A stretch of 64,000 bases of DNA. It comes from Candidatus Competibacter phosphatis. GTDB taxonomy: Bacteria > Pseudomonadota > Gammaproteobacteria > Competibacterales > Competibacteraceae. The DNA lies in the NCBI RefSeq assembly GCF_012939995.1, contig NZ_SPMZ01000036.1:40734-104733 (forward strand), in the 5' to 3' direction. Positions 1-10,154 of this stretch are shown piece after piece (the first letter of the stretch is position 1; each line of letters starts with the position of its first letter). A program made the position numbers and the translations under genes. The notes beneath the pieces are model-generated. The model saw nothing but the letters and a program-made list of their open reading frames with translations. It was not told where the DNA came from and made no database searches.

Positions 1-93
1 TTCCAGGGCCACCGCCCGCATCAGCACGGCTTTGTCTTGAGCGCGAATCCGCAAGGATAGACGACTGTTGTCTTCAACCATCACTCTCGGCAT
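1..93 (-). CDS. DUF1778-family (TacA-like) antitoxin, N-terminal fragment
   Basis: The 31 codons present, cut by the window edge, read MPRVMVEDNSRLSLRIRAQD and continue KAVLMRAVALE. The pattern of a basic RLSLRI strand followed by a helix with DKAVLMRAVAL is that of DUF1778 ribbon-helix-helix antitoxins, which pair with GNAT toxins that acetylate aminoacyl-tRNA. The ATG at 93 is chosen because a GGAG lies about 7 bases upstream; an in-frame ATG at 108 has no such site. The toxin, if present, would lie left of the window. The gene lies next to the retron-like locus, as in defence islands. The family call rests on a short stretch. Confidence 0.6.
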   Translation of the reverse strand, partial: MPRVMVEDNSRLSLRIRAQDKAVLMRAVALE

Positions 94-170
94 GGCTTTC
101 TCCGGCATAGTACTGTTTCAAAGCGTACGAAAATTCCGCTCAAAGAGGAAGCGACATTCCCAGGAAGCAG

Positions 171-228
171 GTCGCACAGCTTGTGCGACATTGTCGGGCT
201 CGAATTCGTGCCACAGCTTGCGGCACGA
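171..228 (-). terminator. paired hairpins downstream of the HEAT-repeat gene
   Basis: Two stem-loops lie just after the stop codon of the minus-strand HEAT-repeat gene. One has an 8-bp stem (171-178 with 182-189, core GTCGCACA/TGTGCGAC), the other a 7-bp stem (206-212 with 222-228). Neither is followed by a clear U-run on the minus strand, so intrinsic termination is only a guess; RNA processing or Rho-linked termination is possible. Confidence 0.25.
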
Positions 229-263
229 AGAGGCTTGGTCGAAAAAATGAAATAGTCTGTCCC

Positions 264-3146
264 TCACGCTGTCCTTGCCCTCAGATTCACCTGTCCCACT
301 GGCAAATCCACTCGAATCGCCGGATGTACCCGCCGAATTTGCACTAGCGCGGCGACGCAATGTTGCCATTCATTCTTGGCGCGAGAATGGCGGAATTCCG
401 CCAGCACCGGTGTCACCAACTCCGCGAAACCGGCATCGCTCAGGGCTAGCGTTTTGATGGCTTCAATCAACCGACGTTTGCCGACGCTGGCTGGCCACGG
501 CCGTTCGGGCGCGGCTTGGTTGGTGTCCAACTCGCGCCGTTCCATCCGACCGGGCGGTAGGCCAAACAAAGTCTTGCGCAGAAATCGACGCAATCCTTCG
601 ACTGGAGTGCTGGGCTGGGGCTCGGTGGCCTTCGCGGTCGGCACGAATTTCCGGCGCTGACGTTCCCACAATAGGCGAACGGTGAACAGCCCAACCTCGC
701 GGTGCGGGCTTTCCATCAGCCAGGCCAGCCGCGCCGGATCGCTGAGTTGCTCCTGATGGCGACGGATCAGGGTCAGCGCCGTTTCGCGGGTGATCTTGTG
801 GCGGCTTTCGGCCAACTGAAACACCCGTTCCGGCAACAGCCATTCGACCGGCAGGGCCGGTTCCATCGAGCTTTCCCCTAAGTGCAACAACTGTTCGATG
901 GCAAAGGCACGGGGTTCACGGTGTTCGCTGTCGGCCAGTCGATAGAGGAGGGCCGGCTCGTTCCAGGCGCGCAATTCCTCCCGCGCGATGGCGACCGCCA
1001 GCCGGCGCAGATCAGGCCGTTGATCGGCAAACAGCGGCCGCAGCCGGCTCGACGGATAATCGGCGGCGGTCAAGCCGGGTTGGATATTGAAGGCGCGCGT
1101 TTCGGGATCGCTGGGGCCGATTTTCGGATGATGGGCCTTGAGATAGGCGGCGGCGAAGTGGCGCACCGGTTCCGGTTGGGTGGGGCCGCAGGCCAGTTCC
1201 CACAGGTGATCGATTCCGCTGCGCTCGCCGCTGGCGAAATCGTCGGGCCGGAAGGATTCCAATAGATAGCGGTGGGCGAAAGCGTGCAGGGTCGAATCGG
1301 CCTGCCGCGCCATCGCCAGCAGCCAGGGCAGCCCGACGCGGCTCGGTGCGACCAGCTCCGAATCGCCGAGCAACTGGAGCGCGAGCAGGCGCAGCGCCGG
1401 ACGCATGGCGAGGCCTTTGAGCCACTCGACATCCAAATCCTCGCCTTTGAATTTACCCTGCCGCAACCAACCGGCCACGGCATCGCTCAGATGAGGATTC
1501 AATAAGGCTTGCTGCATCCAATCCGAGCCGATCTCGCGTCCCGAATAACCCGCTAGTGTTTTAAGCACTCGCTGGCGGGCAATGGCGGTACAACGTGGAT
1601 CGTCCAATACCTGACGGTAGTAAGCAGCGGGGACCGTAACCTTTGCGTCCCGATAGAATTCGAGTACGGCATCGAGAGCGGAAGCGCCCCCTCGTTGGGA
1701 AAGATTATTGAGGATGCGCTCGAAATCGGCATTTTGAACGCCTTGTTGAATGAGCCCCATGATGTGTTGTATTTGACGTTCGACAGTGGCGTTTTGCGAA
1801 CCGGAAGGGGCGAGGGCTACTTCGACGAACTGTTCGGCGGTGATGTCCTGGGGCCGGAAACCTTGCTGCAATTTGGCCTTGGCGAGAGCGGCGCTGGCTG
1901 GCACCGTCAATAATATGAGCAGGGTCGGCAAGCCCAGTTCGGCCGGTTTCCGTTGTTCGAGCAGGGCGATGGCAAAGGTCCGCGCGTCCTGTGCGCCTTC
2001 CCGCACCAGCTTGACCAGTTCGGCGACGGGCAGGTCGGTGGCGTAGGCGCGGGCGTAGTCGATGGCGTAGCGGCGGGCCGGGCTGTTGCCGCTGTACAGC
2101 AATCCCAACACCATGTCGTGCAAGCCGAGTTGCTTCAGTTTCGATTGGTGGAACTCGGGATTGTCGCGCAGTAGTTTGATGATGAAGTCGTGCACGATGT
2201 CCAGCCGCTTGGCGCCGAGGCGGGCCAGCCAAGCCGGTTCGACATGGCGCAGGGTGTCCTTGAAGTCCTGCTCCAGCCCGCGAATGGCGAATTCGCAGAC
2301 TTGCGGGTTTTGGGCATCCTCCAGCAACCGCAACAGCGGCGCGGGACTGATTTTCCAGGCATCGTCGAAGGCGCGATGCTCCAGTTTGGCCGGCAGACCG
2401 CTGCTGCCCAATAGACCTTGATCGGTAGCGCCGATCAGGTCCTTGTGTCGCCAAATCTGATTGGCGATCCAGCAGTGGCGGAAGTTGCACTGAGACGGGT
2501 AGTGACGCAAGACTTGGCCAGCGTACACCGGAAACAACTCCGGCAGGACTTGACCGAGTTGCCGCAGATAGCGCCAAGCGCGACGACGCATGTACAACCA
2601 GGTGCCGCGCGAAATGTCTCCTTCGCCCAGTTTGGCTTGGTCGTCCAGGCGATAGCACAGAACGCCCAGCATGGCGAGGTCGTGGTGCTGTTCGGCCTGC
2701 TTGTAAATGCCCTTGATACCTTGCCAGATGCCCCAACCGATGGCGTTTGGCGGCAGTTGGGGAATCAGTTCCAACAGCAGGGCACGGGCCGGTTCGTCGT
2801 CGGCCGTATATAAATCCAGCAACAGTTGGCCTAAGCGCAGGCGCGGCGGCGGGTTGGGCGAGGCCAGCAGCGCGGCCCAGGCGCCGGTGCGCGTCGCTTG
2901 ACGTTCATCATCGGTTTTGCCGGCCAAGGCTTGCGGGTTCAGACTTTGGCGCAAGCGATCCAACGACCAGGCATCGGGCGGCAAAGGTTGGGCCTGATAG
3001 TCGTCCGGCGGGTCTTCCGGCTGGCCGGCGGGCGGGTCGGGCTGCGCGAGAAATTCCAGAATCCACGGGACGAATTGTGGATCGCGCCGGGCGGCGGCGT
3101 ATTCCAGATCGGTGAACAGAATGGAGCGGTCGTCGGCCATGAGCAT
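264..3146 (-). CDS. large HEAT/ARM-repeat protein of the retron locus
   Basis: A 960-residue protein with no signal peptide and no membrane segment. Most of its length is short amphipathic helical pairs rich in leucine, alanine and arginine, for example FAIALLEQRK, PRAFAIEQLLHLG and REVGLFTVRLLWERQRR, typical of HEAT/ARM alpha-solenoids. The N-terminal part has a proline-rich linker (about residues 35-55). No nuclease or NTPase motif was seen. The gene starts 3 bases after the WGR gene stop and is last in the cluster SWIM-ncRNA-RT-WGR-HEAT, so it is probably co-transcribed. In retrons the accessory genes usually encode the toxic effector or its scaffold; that this solenoid senses or holds the RT-DNA complex is inference. 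HEAT and WGR proteins also occur together in the MolR/YehI-type family. Confidence 0.75.
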   Translation of the reverse strand: MLMADDRSILFTDLEYAAARRDPQFVPWILEFLAQPDPPAGQPEDPPDDYQAQPLPPDAWSLDRLRQSLNPQALAGKTDDERQATRTGAWAALLASPNPPPRLRLGQLLLDLYTADDEPARALLLELIPQLPPNAIGWGIWQGIKGIYKQAEQHHDLAMLGVLCYRLDDQAKLGEGDISRGTWLYMRRRAWRYLRQLGQVLPELFPVYAGQVLRHYPSQCNFRHCWIANQIWRHKDLIGATDQGLLGSSGLPAKLEHRAFDDAWKISPAPLLRLLEDAQNPQVCEFAIRGLEQDFKDTLRHVEPAWLARLGAKRLDIVHDFIIKLLRDNPEFHQSKLKQLGLHDMVLGLLYSGNSPARRYAIDYARAYATDLPVAELVKLVREGAQDARTFAIALLEQRKPAELGLPTLLILLTVPASAALAKAKLQQGFRPQDITAEQFVEVALAPSGSQNATVERQIQHIMGLIQQGVQNADFERILNNLSQRGGASALDAVLEFYRDAKVTVPAAYYRQVLDDPRCTAIARQRVLKTLAGYSGREIGSDWMQQALLNPHLSDAVAGWLRQGKFKGEDLDVEWLKGLAMRPALRLLALQLLGDSELVAPSRVGLPWLLAMARQADSTLHAFAHRYLLESFRPDDFASGERSGIDHLWELACGPTQPEPVRHFAAAYLKAHHPKIGPSDPETRAFNIQPGLTAADYPSSRLRPLFADQRPDLRRLAVAIAREELRAWNEPALLYRLADSEHREPRAFAIEQLLHLGESSMEPALPVEWLLPERVFQLAESRHKITRETALTLIRRHQEQLSDPARLAWLMESPHREVGLFTVRLLWERQRRKFVPTAKATEPQPSTPVEGLRRFLRKTLFGLPPGRMERRELDTNQAAPERPWPASVGKRRLIEAIKTLALSDAGFAELVTPVLAEFRHSRAKNEWQHCVAALVQIRRVHPAIRVDLPVGQVNLRARTA

Positions 3147-3149
3147 CGC

Positions 3150-3608
3150 CTATTGAGGCCGGTAGCCTTCGGCTTCCAAGGCCGCCCGGACTTGGGCAAA
3201 GGCGGCTTCGGCGGCGGAGGGGTCGGGGTAGTGTTCCACGCCGTGAGTGTGCAGCGCGTTGCCTTCCACGCTCAGGCGCAGTTCCAGGCGACGTTCGCCC
3301 AACATCAGAACCAGCGTGCATTGCGAGGGGGCGGGGGCGGTGGACGATGGTTCGGTGACAGCGGATGACGCAACCGTTTCGCTTGGACCGCCGTCGCCGT
3401 CCACGTAGCCTTTCTTGTATTTTTCCCGCGCCTGTTTTTCCAGTTCCCGCGCCGCATCTTCCGGCGAATCGTAGCGTTTGGCTTGACTTTGCCCCTGGCT
3501 ACCGATCCGGCCGAAATTGACTTCCAAGTTGTTGCCGATACAGCGCGCACGCCAGAACTTGTTGGATTTGCTGTCCTGAAAGATCAGGGAAACTTGCCAC
3601 TCACTCAT
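3150..3608 (-). CDS. WGR-domain protein
   Basis: A protein of 152 residues. Residues 3-75 match the WGR fold: SNKFWRARCIGNNLEVNFGR followed by IGSQGQ, then a lysine-rich helix with KQAREKYKKGY. WGR domains bind nucleic-acid ends in PARPs and also occur in bacterial MolR-like proteins. A Pro/Ser/Thr linker (about 83-97) leads to a small C-terminal domain of unknown type. The ATG at 3608 is preferred over a GTG at 3617; it overlaps the RT stop by 8 bases, which argues for translational coupling. The context, between a retron RT and a HEAT-repeat protein, suggests that it contacts msDNA, the RT or the solenoid; this is inference. Confidence 0.8.
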   Translation of the reverse strand: MSEWQVSLIFQDSKSNKFWRARCIGNNLEVNFGRIGSQGQSQAKRYDSPEDAARELEKQAREKYKKGYVDGDGGPSETVASSAVTEPSSTAPAPSQCTLVLMLGERRLELRLSVEGNALHTHGVEHYPDPSAAEAAFAQVRAALEAEGYRPQ

Positions 3609-4903
3609 CCGTGCCACGCTCCTCCAGTTGTTTGAGTTGCGCCAGAAACGGTTTGGCCCGCTCCGGGTCGGTCATGTGCAGAAAGGCGACCCAGCCCCGC
3701 AGTTGCGCCAGACTTTCACCTTCCTTACCGGGTTTGCCGTTCAACCGATTGTGCAGAGCGGCGCGCAGGCGTCGAACCTGGGCGCGCGGCACTCGCGCCG
3801 GACTGCCAGACGGCGTTTCGTTAACCACCAGACCCGTCACGGTTTGCCGGCGGCCTCGGCGCAGAATCCGGGTTTTTTCCGGGTGGGGGACAAAGCCTTC
3901 GGCCTTGAGAATCATGCGAACGCAACGCAACAAGCGACCCAGCGGCGGTGGTTCTGCCTCGTGCCAGGAAAAGGTCAGATCGTCGGCGTAACGGGTGTAG
4001 CGGAATCCCAGTTTTTGGCTCAGGCCGGACAGGCGGCAATCCAACCGCAGGCAAACGGTGTTACTGAGGGCGGGACTGGTCGGCGCACCTTGCGGCAGGG
4101 CGCGCGGCCCGCTGGCGACATGGACATGCTGGCCGTCGAGTGGCAGCAGTTCACGCGGTGCTTCGGTACAGAGCAGAGCCAGCACGGTGGCGACCTGTTC
4201 GCCGTAGCCGCCCTTACGGAATAGGCCCTTGACCCGCCGCCAAGTCACGGTGGGATAGAAATGGCGGATGTCGAGTTTGACGATGGTGTATGCGCCAGCG
4301 TGGACGGCGGCATTGCTGAAGATGCTGCGTCCGGGTAGGAAGCCGTGCGCGGCGCCGTGCACCGGCAGGCGTTCGGCAATCTGGCGCAAGATCCAGCGTT
4401 GAGTCTTTTTTCAGCGTCGGCTTGGGCGCGCTGATCAGGCGGGCGCCGCCGTCGCGTTTGGGGATGGTCCAATATTGATAGTGGCTGCCGCTGTCCACTT
4501 CGCGGTGGAACGCCAGCCAACGCAAACGGGGAATGGACAAATCGAGCGCCTTGGCGAGGGCTTGGGCGTCCTTGATTTCCGGCAGGGCATTGGTTTCGCG
4601 CCGGGTTTCGGGATCAGGCAGGTCGTAGCGGTCTTGGTCTGGCGTGTCGTGATGGAACACGTCCGCGCCGAGGTGGACCAGATGGGCTTGGCGGAAAGCG
4701 GTCCACGCTTGCTGGCGCAACTGCTTGCGGACTCGCCGCTCTTCTTCCCGTCGCGCTTTGTACTGGTGGAGGGCGGCGCCGGTCAGCTTGGCGGGGTCGG
4801 TCGCCTCGTCCAACAGACCCAATTGTCGTAGCCGGGCGACGACCCAGCGTTCGATATCGCCGACTTGGGCGATGTCTTCCCAGGTGGGGGGTGTCTCGCT
4901 CAT
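3601..4903 (-). pseudogene. retron-type reverse transcriptase, reading frame broken by one base in an A6 run
   Basis: Two overlapping frames together encode one RT of about 433 residues. The first (from ATG 4903) carries the N-terminal extension and the IPKRDGGARLISAPKP motif. The second has the NAAVH retron X motif, KLDIRHFYPT (first catalytic Asp), the QGAPTSPALSN motif, the active site YADD and the VTG retron Y motif. The frames meet at an A6 run on the coding strand (plus 4406-4411). With five A bases the join reads LKKTQRWILRQIAE, as expected for retron RTs. The break is therefore a one-base insertion: either a sequencing error or a real inactivation. The structured RNA ends 17 bases upstream of the start. 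The RT would prime from the 2'-OH of the branch G in this RNA and make branched RT-DNA. Confidence 0.88.
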
Positions 4904-4919
4904 GCCGTTTTCCAGACCG

Positions 4920-4947
4920 AGCGTAAGGATTGCTGGAGCGTGAGGCG
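4920..4947 (-). repeat. retron a2 arm
   Basis: The core attgctggagcgtgaggcg (4929-4947, plus strand) is the exact reverse complement of 5168-5186. Pairing extends outward to 4920/5195 with a single mismatch at 4927/5188. This is the 3' closing arm of the predicted msr-msd RNA. Confidence 0.85.
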
Positions 4948-4993
4948 CAAACCGCTACTTCTCACAAGGGACACGGTAGGCTCACCGGCCAGC

Positions 4994-5079
4994 CGCCGGT
5001 AACCGTCCCTAGTTGTTGGCGGAAACCGCGGTGGCGTGGTTGGCCCAGCTCCGCCAACAACTAGGGACGGTTACCGGCG
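4994..5079. repeat. 30-bp perfect inverted repeat, msd stem
   Basis: Positions 4994-5023 and 5050-5079 are perfect reverse complements (30 of 30) around a 26-nt loop whose centre carries the palindrome ACCGCGGT. Perfect stems of this length in an otherwise coding-dense region are a hallmark of msd templates. A MITE or terminator is less likely because the stem is nested inside further stems and the a1/a2 arms next to an RT. Confidence 0.85.
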
Positions 5080-5167
5080 AAGCTGGCCAAGAACAGCCTA
5101 CCTTGTGGCGTGTGTGGCGTTGGAATTCCCGGACGGCGCAACGCCGCCCAAACGGCTAATGGAGGAA

Positions 5168-5195
5168 CGCCTCACGCTCCAGCAATCATTACGCT
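5168..5195 (-). repeat. retron a1 arm
   Basis: Partner of the a2 arm: 27 of 28 positions pair with 4920-4947. On the minus strand it forms the 5' end of the predicted RNA and is followed after 7 bases by the UUAGC branch motif. Confidence 0.85.
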
Positions 5196-5219
5196 ACGGA
5201 CTTTTCGCTCCCTTGTCAA
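5191..5219 (-). promoter_or_regulatory. candidate sigma-70 promoter for the retron RNA
   Basis: On the minus strand a perfect TTGACA (5219-5214) is followed after exactly 17 bases by TAGCGT (5196-5191), a weak -10. The start would fall inside the a1 arm, which is awkward, so either a1 is shorter in vivo or the RNA comes from read-through of the SWIM gene. A TATAAC at 5248-5243, just past the SWIM stop codon, is an alternative -10. Confidence 0.3.
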
Positions 5220-5253
5220 AGGTTGTCGTTAGTTATGAAACGGTTATATCAGG

Positions 5254-7053
<1,800 letters not shown>

Positions 7054-7134
7054 TGGGTATCGGACCTTACACGAGAGTTTGTTCGAAGCTTGAGGTTTCG
7101 CCATGCTGGTACGGCGATGGCGCATGGCAAGAAA

Positions 7135-7140
7135 ATTATA
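7135..7140 (-). promoter_or_regulatory. candidate -10 element of the SWIM/retron operon
   Basis: The minus strand reads TACTATAATTTTC here, giving a perfect TATAAT about 30 bases upstream of ATG 7104 and 80 upstream of ATG 7053. No good -35 hexamer lies at 16-18 bases, so the promoter call is weak. If it is right, the long open frame upstream of 7128 is untranslated. Confidence 0.3.
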
Positions 7141-7524
7141 GTACGACAGTGTTGTGAAAGGTGTTTGCTCGGTTTCGGGGCAACTCGCGCATGATCGAGC
7201 AAATTGCCGAAGCCTGGCTGCTGGTGGAGGATGACGACCACCGCCAACGAATTCCTTCCGCCGATTGGGTTGTTCTCCGCCAATCCCCGAGACGCCCGCA
7301 TTTTGCGCGATCGTTGTCAGCCGCGCACCAATTAAGCGCAAAAATCCGTGTCAGCCGGATAAGTTATTGATCATCTAATTGATTTAAAATTAATTTTATC
7401 GCAGTTTCGAAATTTGCTAATTTGCACCCGCTTTATCCTTTAACGATCCTGTTGCGACCCGAAATGGGGCGAACAATCCCGATGAATCGAATAATCCTAA
7501 CAGAACGAATCGAGATGACGATCC
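7141..7524. other. intergenic region between the SWIM gene and amtB
   Basis: Divergent spacer. Short open frames on both strands here have no recognisable product. The right half is AT-rich; 7375-7404 closely matches a stretch in the nifB promoter (the first 16 bases, ctaattgatttaaaat, are identical) and resembles an imperfect IHF site. No acceptable sigma-54 -24/-12 element was found upstream of amtB. Confidence 0.5.
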
Positions 7525-8844
7525 ATGAGCCAGAACGATAAACGGCTATCGAACAATCTACTTTTGGGTTTGGTGGGAGTGCTGATGCCCGCGTTGTCCT
7601 GGGCACAGGAGACCGCCACAAGTTTGAATCAGGGCAACACCGCCTGGATTCTCACATCCACGGCGCTGGTGCTGTTCATGACCCTGCCGGGTCTGTCGCT
7701 GTTTTACGGCGGCTTGGTGCGGACCAAGAACGTGTTGTCGGTGCTGATGCAATGTTTCGCCATCACCTGCGTGGTGTCGCTGCTATGGTTCGTCTGCGTC
7801 TACAGCCTCGCGTTCGGGACCGGCGGCGACTGGATCGGCGGTTTCGGCAAGGTCTTCATGGCGGGGGTGGAGGAAGACTCCCTGACCGGCGACATCCCGG
7901 AAACCGTGTTCGCCATGTTCCAGTTGACCTTCGCCATCATTACCCCGGCGCTGGTCGTCGGCGGTTTCGCCGAACGCATGAAGTTTTCCACCATGCTGCT
8001 GTTCAGCGTCCTGTGGCTGATCTTGGTGTACGCACCGGTGGCTCATTGGGTATGGGGCGGGGGCTGGCTCCAGCAAATGGGGTTGCTGGACTTCGCCGGC
8101 GGAACCGTGGTGCATATCACCGCCGGGGTGGCCGCGTTGGTTTCGGCTCTGGTGTTGGGTCGGCGCCACGGGTTTCCGGGGACGGCCATGCCGCCGCACA
8201 ACATGACCATGGTGGTGACCGGCGCGGGCATGTTGTGGGTCGGCTGGTTCGGTTTCAACGCCGGCAGCGCGCTGGCGGCCAACGGCAATGCCGGCATGGC
8301 CATGATGGCGACCCATTTGTCCGCCGCCGCCGGTTCGCTGGCATGGATGAGCATGGAGTGGATCAAGTACCGCAAGCCGAGCGTGCTCGGCATCGTGACC
8401 GGCATGGTGGCCGGTCTCGGCACCATCACCCCGGCTTCGGGCTATGTCGGTCCGGCCGGCGCCGTCGTCATCGGCACGGTGGCGGGGTTCGCTTGCTTCA
8501 ACGCCACCCAATTCCTCAAACGGGTGCTGAAGGTGGATGACTCGCTGGACGTGTTCCCGGTGCACGGCGTGGGCGGGATGCTGGGGACGCTGGCGGCCGG
8601 CGTGTTCGCCTCCACCGAATTGGGCGTGTTCAAGGGCCAGGGTTTCGCGCCGGGAATTAGTTCGATGGGACAGCAGCTTGGCGTGCAGTTCGTGGGCGTG
8701 GTCGCGACGGCCGCCTACACGGTGGTCGTGACTTTTGTGGTGCTCAAGCTGGTGGATGCGGTCATCGGCCTGCGGGTAAGCCGCGAGGACGAGATCGGCG
8801 GTTTGGACATCGCCCTGCACGAGGAACGGGGCTACGACCTGTAG
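7525..8844 (+). CDS. amtB: ammonium transporter AmtB
   Basis: A 439-residue inner-membrane ammonia/ammonium channel of the Amt/Rh family. The N-terminus has a cleavable-looking signal (LLLGLVGVLMPALSWAQ) followed by eleven hydrophobic segments. The LFYGGLVRTKNVLSVLMQ signature follows the first segment, and the pore twin-histidine positions fall in APVAHWVWGGG and in FPVHGVGGMLGT. The length is normal. No glnK PII gene lies beside it, which is the usual partner; it may be elsewhere. In a diazotroph AmtB recovers ammonia lost by diffusion and signals nitrogen status through PII to DraT-type control. It is followed by a hairpin terminator shared with the convergent patB gene. Confidence 0.96.
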   Translation: MSQNDKRLSNNLLLGLVGVLMPALSWAQETATSLNQGNTAWILTSTALVLFMTLPGLSLFYGGLVRTKNVLSVLMQCFAITCVVSLLWFVCVYSLAFGTGGDWIGGFGKVFMAGVEEDSLTGDIPETVFAMFQLTFAIITPALVVGGFAERMKFSTMLLFSVLWLILVYAPVAHWVWGGGWLQQMGLLDFAGGTVVHITAGVAALVSALVLGRRHGFPGTAMPPHNMTMVVTGAGMLWVGWFGFNAGSALAANGNAGMAMMATHLSAAAGSLAWMSMEWIKYRKPSVLGIVTGMVAGLGTITPASGYVGPAGAVVIGTVAGFACFNATQFLKRVLKVDDSLDVFPVHGVGGMLGTLAAGVFASTELGVFKGQGFAPGISSMGQQLGVQFVGVVATAAYTVVVTFVVLKLVDAVIGLRVSREDEIGGLDIALHEERGYDL

Positions 8845-8846
8845 GG

Positions 8847-8903
8847 AAAGCGGCGGTGGCCAGGGAAGGCCGCGAGATTGCGTACGGCCGCCGCCGGCTT
8901 TTT
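8847..8903 (+). terminator. amtB terminator
   Basis: The arms AAAGCGGCGGTGGCC (8847-8861) and GGCCGCCGCCGGCTT (8886-8900) pair over about 13 positions with a small bulge, and a T5 run (8899-8903) follows on the plus strand. The long loop makes it imperfect. It sits immediately after the amtB stop and at the end of the convergent aminotransferase gene. Confidence 0.5.
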
Positions 8904-10063
8904 CAGCGCGCGGCCAGCGCCGCTCCCATTCGCTCCAAGCCTTCCGCCAAGGTGGCGCGCGGGCAGCCGAAGTTCAGCCGCACGAAACCGTCGCCGCCTG
9001 GACCGAAGGTTGCGCCGTCGTTCAGCGCTACGCCGGCCCGCTCCAGGAAAAAGTGTTGCGGGTTGCCGGCGATGCCTGCATTCCGACAGTCCAGCCAGGC
9101 CAGATAGGTGGCTTCGGGAACGGTGGCGCGGAGCTCGGGCCAATGGCGGGCGACATGCTCCACCAGGAAATCGCGGTTGGCGGCGAGATACGCCAGCAGA
9201 TCCCGCAGCCATTCGCCGCCGTGGCGGTAGGCGGCCAGCGCGGCGGTCAGGGCAAGAATGTTCACATCCGGCACGATGCCGCGCATCGCTTGTTTGAATC
9301 GCCGCCTGAGTTCGGGATGCTGGATGATCGCGAAGCTGGCGCCCAGACCGGGGATGTTGAAGGTCTTGCTGGGGGCCATCAGAGTGATGCAACGTTGGGC
9401 GATCTCCGGTGACAGAGCGGCCAGCGGCGTGTGTCGGCGCCCGTCCAACAGCAGATCGCAATGAATCTCGTCCGAACAGACCACGAGGTCCTGGCGCTCG
9501 CAGATCGTCGCCAGTTGGGTCAGTTCCTCGACCTCGAAGGCCCGCCCGACCGGGTTGTGCGGGTGGCAGAGAACGAACAGTCGGGTGCGCGAGTCGATGG
9601 CCGCTTCGAATGTCGTGGCGTCGAAGCGGTAATACAGTCGGCCATCGCGCAGCTCGGCGGTTAGCTCGGCGGTGATCAGCCGCCGTTCCTGATGGCCCGG
9701 CGCGGCCAGAAACGGCGGATACACCGGCGTTTGCACCAATACCCCGTCGCCCGGTTCACCGATCGCCCGGCACACCACGTTCAAGCCACACACCAGCCCC
9801 GGCAGATACACGATCTGTTCCGGTGTTACGGCCCAGCGATAAAGATCGGCCATCCGTGCGCAAATCGTTTCGGTCAATTCCTCCGGTGGTGCACCGTAGC
9901 CGAAGACTCCGTGCGTGACTCGTTCGCGCAGAGCCGCCAGCACCGGTTCCGGGGCGGCGAAGTCCATGTCCGCCACCCACAGCGGCAGAGCCGAGCCGTA
10001 ACGCTGCCATTTCAGGCTGTCGCTGCCGTGGCGGGTAAGGGGCTGGTCAAAATCGCAAATCAT
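8903..10063 (-). CDS. PatB/MalY-type PLP aminotransferase (putative C-S lyase)
   Basis: 386 residues, fold-type I PLP enzyme of the MalY/PatB cystathionine beta-lyase family. The start MICDFDQPLTRHGSDSLKW and PLWVADMDF are the family signature. The substrate loop HPHNPVGR, the PLP Asp in CSDEIHCDL and the Schiff-base lysine in APSKTFNIPGL are all present, and the C-terminal arginine of VRLNFGCPRATL fits carboxylate binding. The likely reaction is beta-elimination of cystathionine or cysteine S-conjugates to pyruvate and ammonia. It is transcribed alone, convergent with amtB. The exact substrate cannot be fixed from sequence. Confidence 0.9.
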   Translation of the reverse strand: MICDFDQPLTRHGSDSLKWQRYGSALPLWVADMDFAAPEPVLAALRERVTHGVFGYGAPPEELTETICARMADLYRWAVTPEQIVYLPGLVCGLNVVCRAIGEPGDGVLVQTPVYPPFLAAPGHQERRLITAELTAELRDGRLYYRFDATTFEAAIDSRTRLFVLCHPHNPVGRAFEVEELTQLATICERQDLVVCSDEIHCDLLLDGRRHTPLAALSPEIAQRCITLMAPSKTFNIPGLGASFAIIQHPELRRRFKQAMRGIVPDVNILALTAALAAYRHGGEWLRDLLAYLAANRDFLVEHVARHWPELRATVPEATYLAWLDCRNAGIAGNPQHFFLERAGVALNDGATFGPGGDGFVRLNFGCPRATLAEGLERMGAALAAR

Positions 10064-10154
10064 AGTGAAACAATCCTGTGGACAACTGTAGCGGCCTAAG
10101 GTGGAATGATTCTAAGATGAAGTCATTGTCAACTTGAATGGATTAAGGCGATCC

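Larger units (their letters stand above)
4920..5195 (-). ncRNA. retron msr-msd non-coding RNA (predicted)
   Basis: Read on the minus strand from 5195 to 4920, the element has each expected retron part in order. The a1 arm (5195-5168) pairs with a2 (4947-4920) over 28 positions with one mismatch. Just inside a1 the RNA reads AUUAGCCG, matching the UAGC branch site, so the branching G would be opposite position 5156. A short msr hairpin follows (5149-5142 with 5138-5131, GGGCGGCG/CGCCGUCC). The msd is a stack of stems: 4963-4969 with 5101-5107, 4976-4982 with 5095-5101, 4987-4993 with 5082-5088, and a 30-bp perfect stem 4994-5023 with 5050-5079 around a 26-nt loop. The RT start is 17 bases past a2. 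The RT-DNA would have the sequence of the plus strand, roughly 4960-5107. Exact ends are not determined. Confidence 0.85.

Noticed and set aside
4400..4412. Programmed -1 frameshift (dnaX-like) at the RT A6-G run
   Set aside because: Frame analysis shows the RT halves need a +1 shift (or one fewer A), not -1; the slippery heptamer is out of register for -1.
4920..5195. MITE or IS ends explaining the inverted repeats
   Set aside because: The palindromes are nested as in msr-msd RNA, a UAGC site lies next to a1, and the RT gene follows at 17 bases; no target-site duplication or transposase was seen.
7142..7341. N-terminal extension of the SWIM protein up to 7341
   Set aside because: The extension is low-complexity and unlike the protein family, a -10-like TATAAT lies inside it and better start sites follow at 7104 and 7053.
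7380..7510. sigma-54 promoter for amtB
   Set aside because: The best candidates have the GG and GC elements at the wrong spacing (11 rather than 12) or lack GG.
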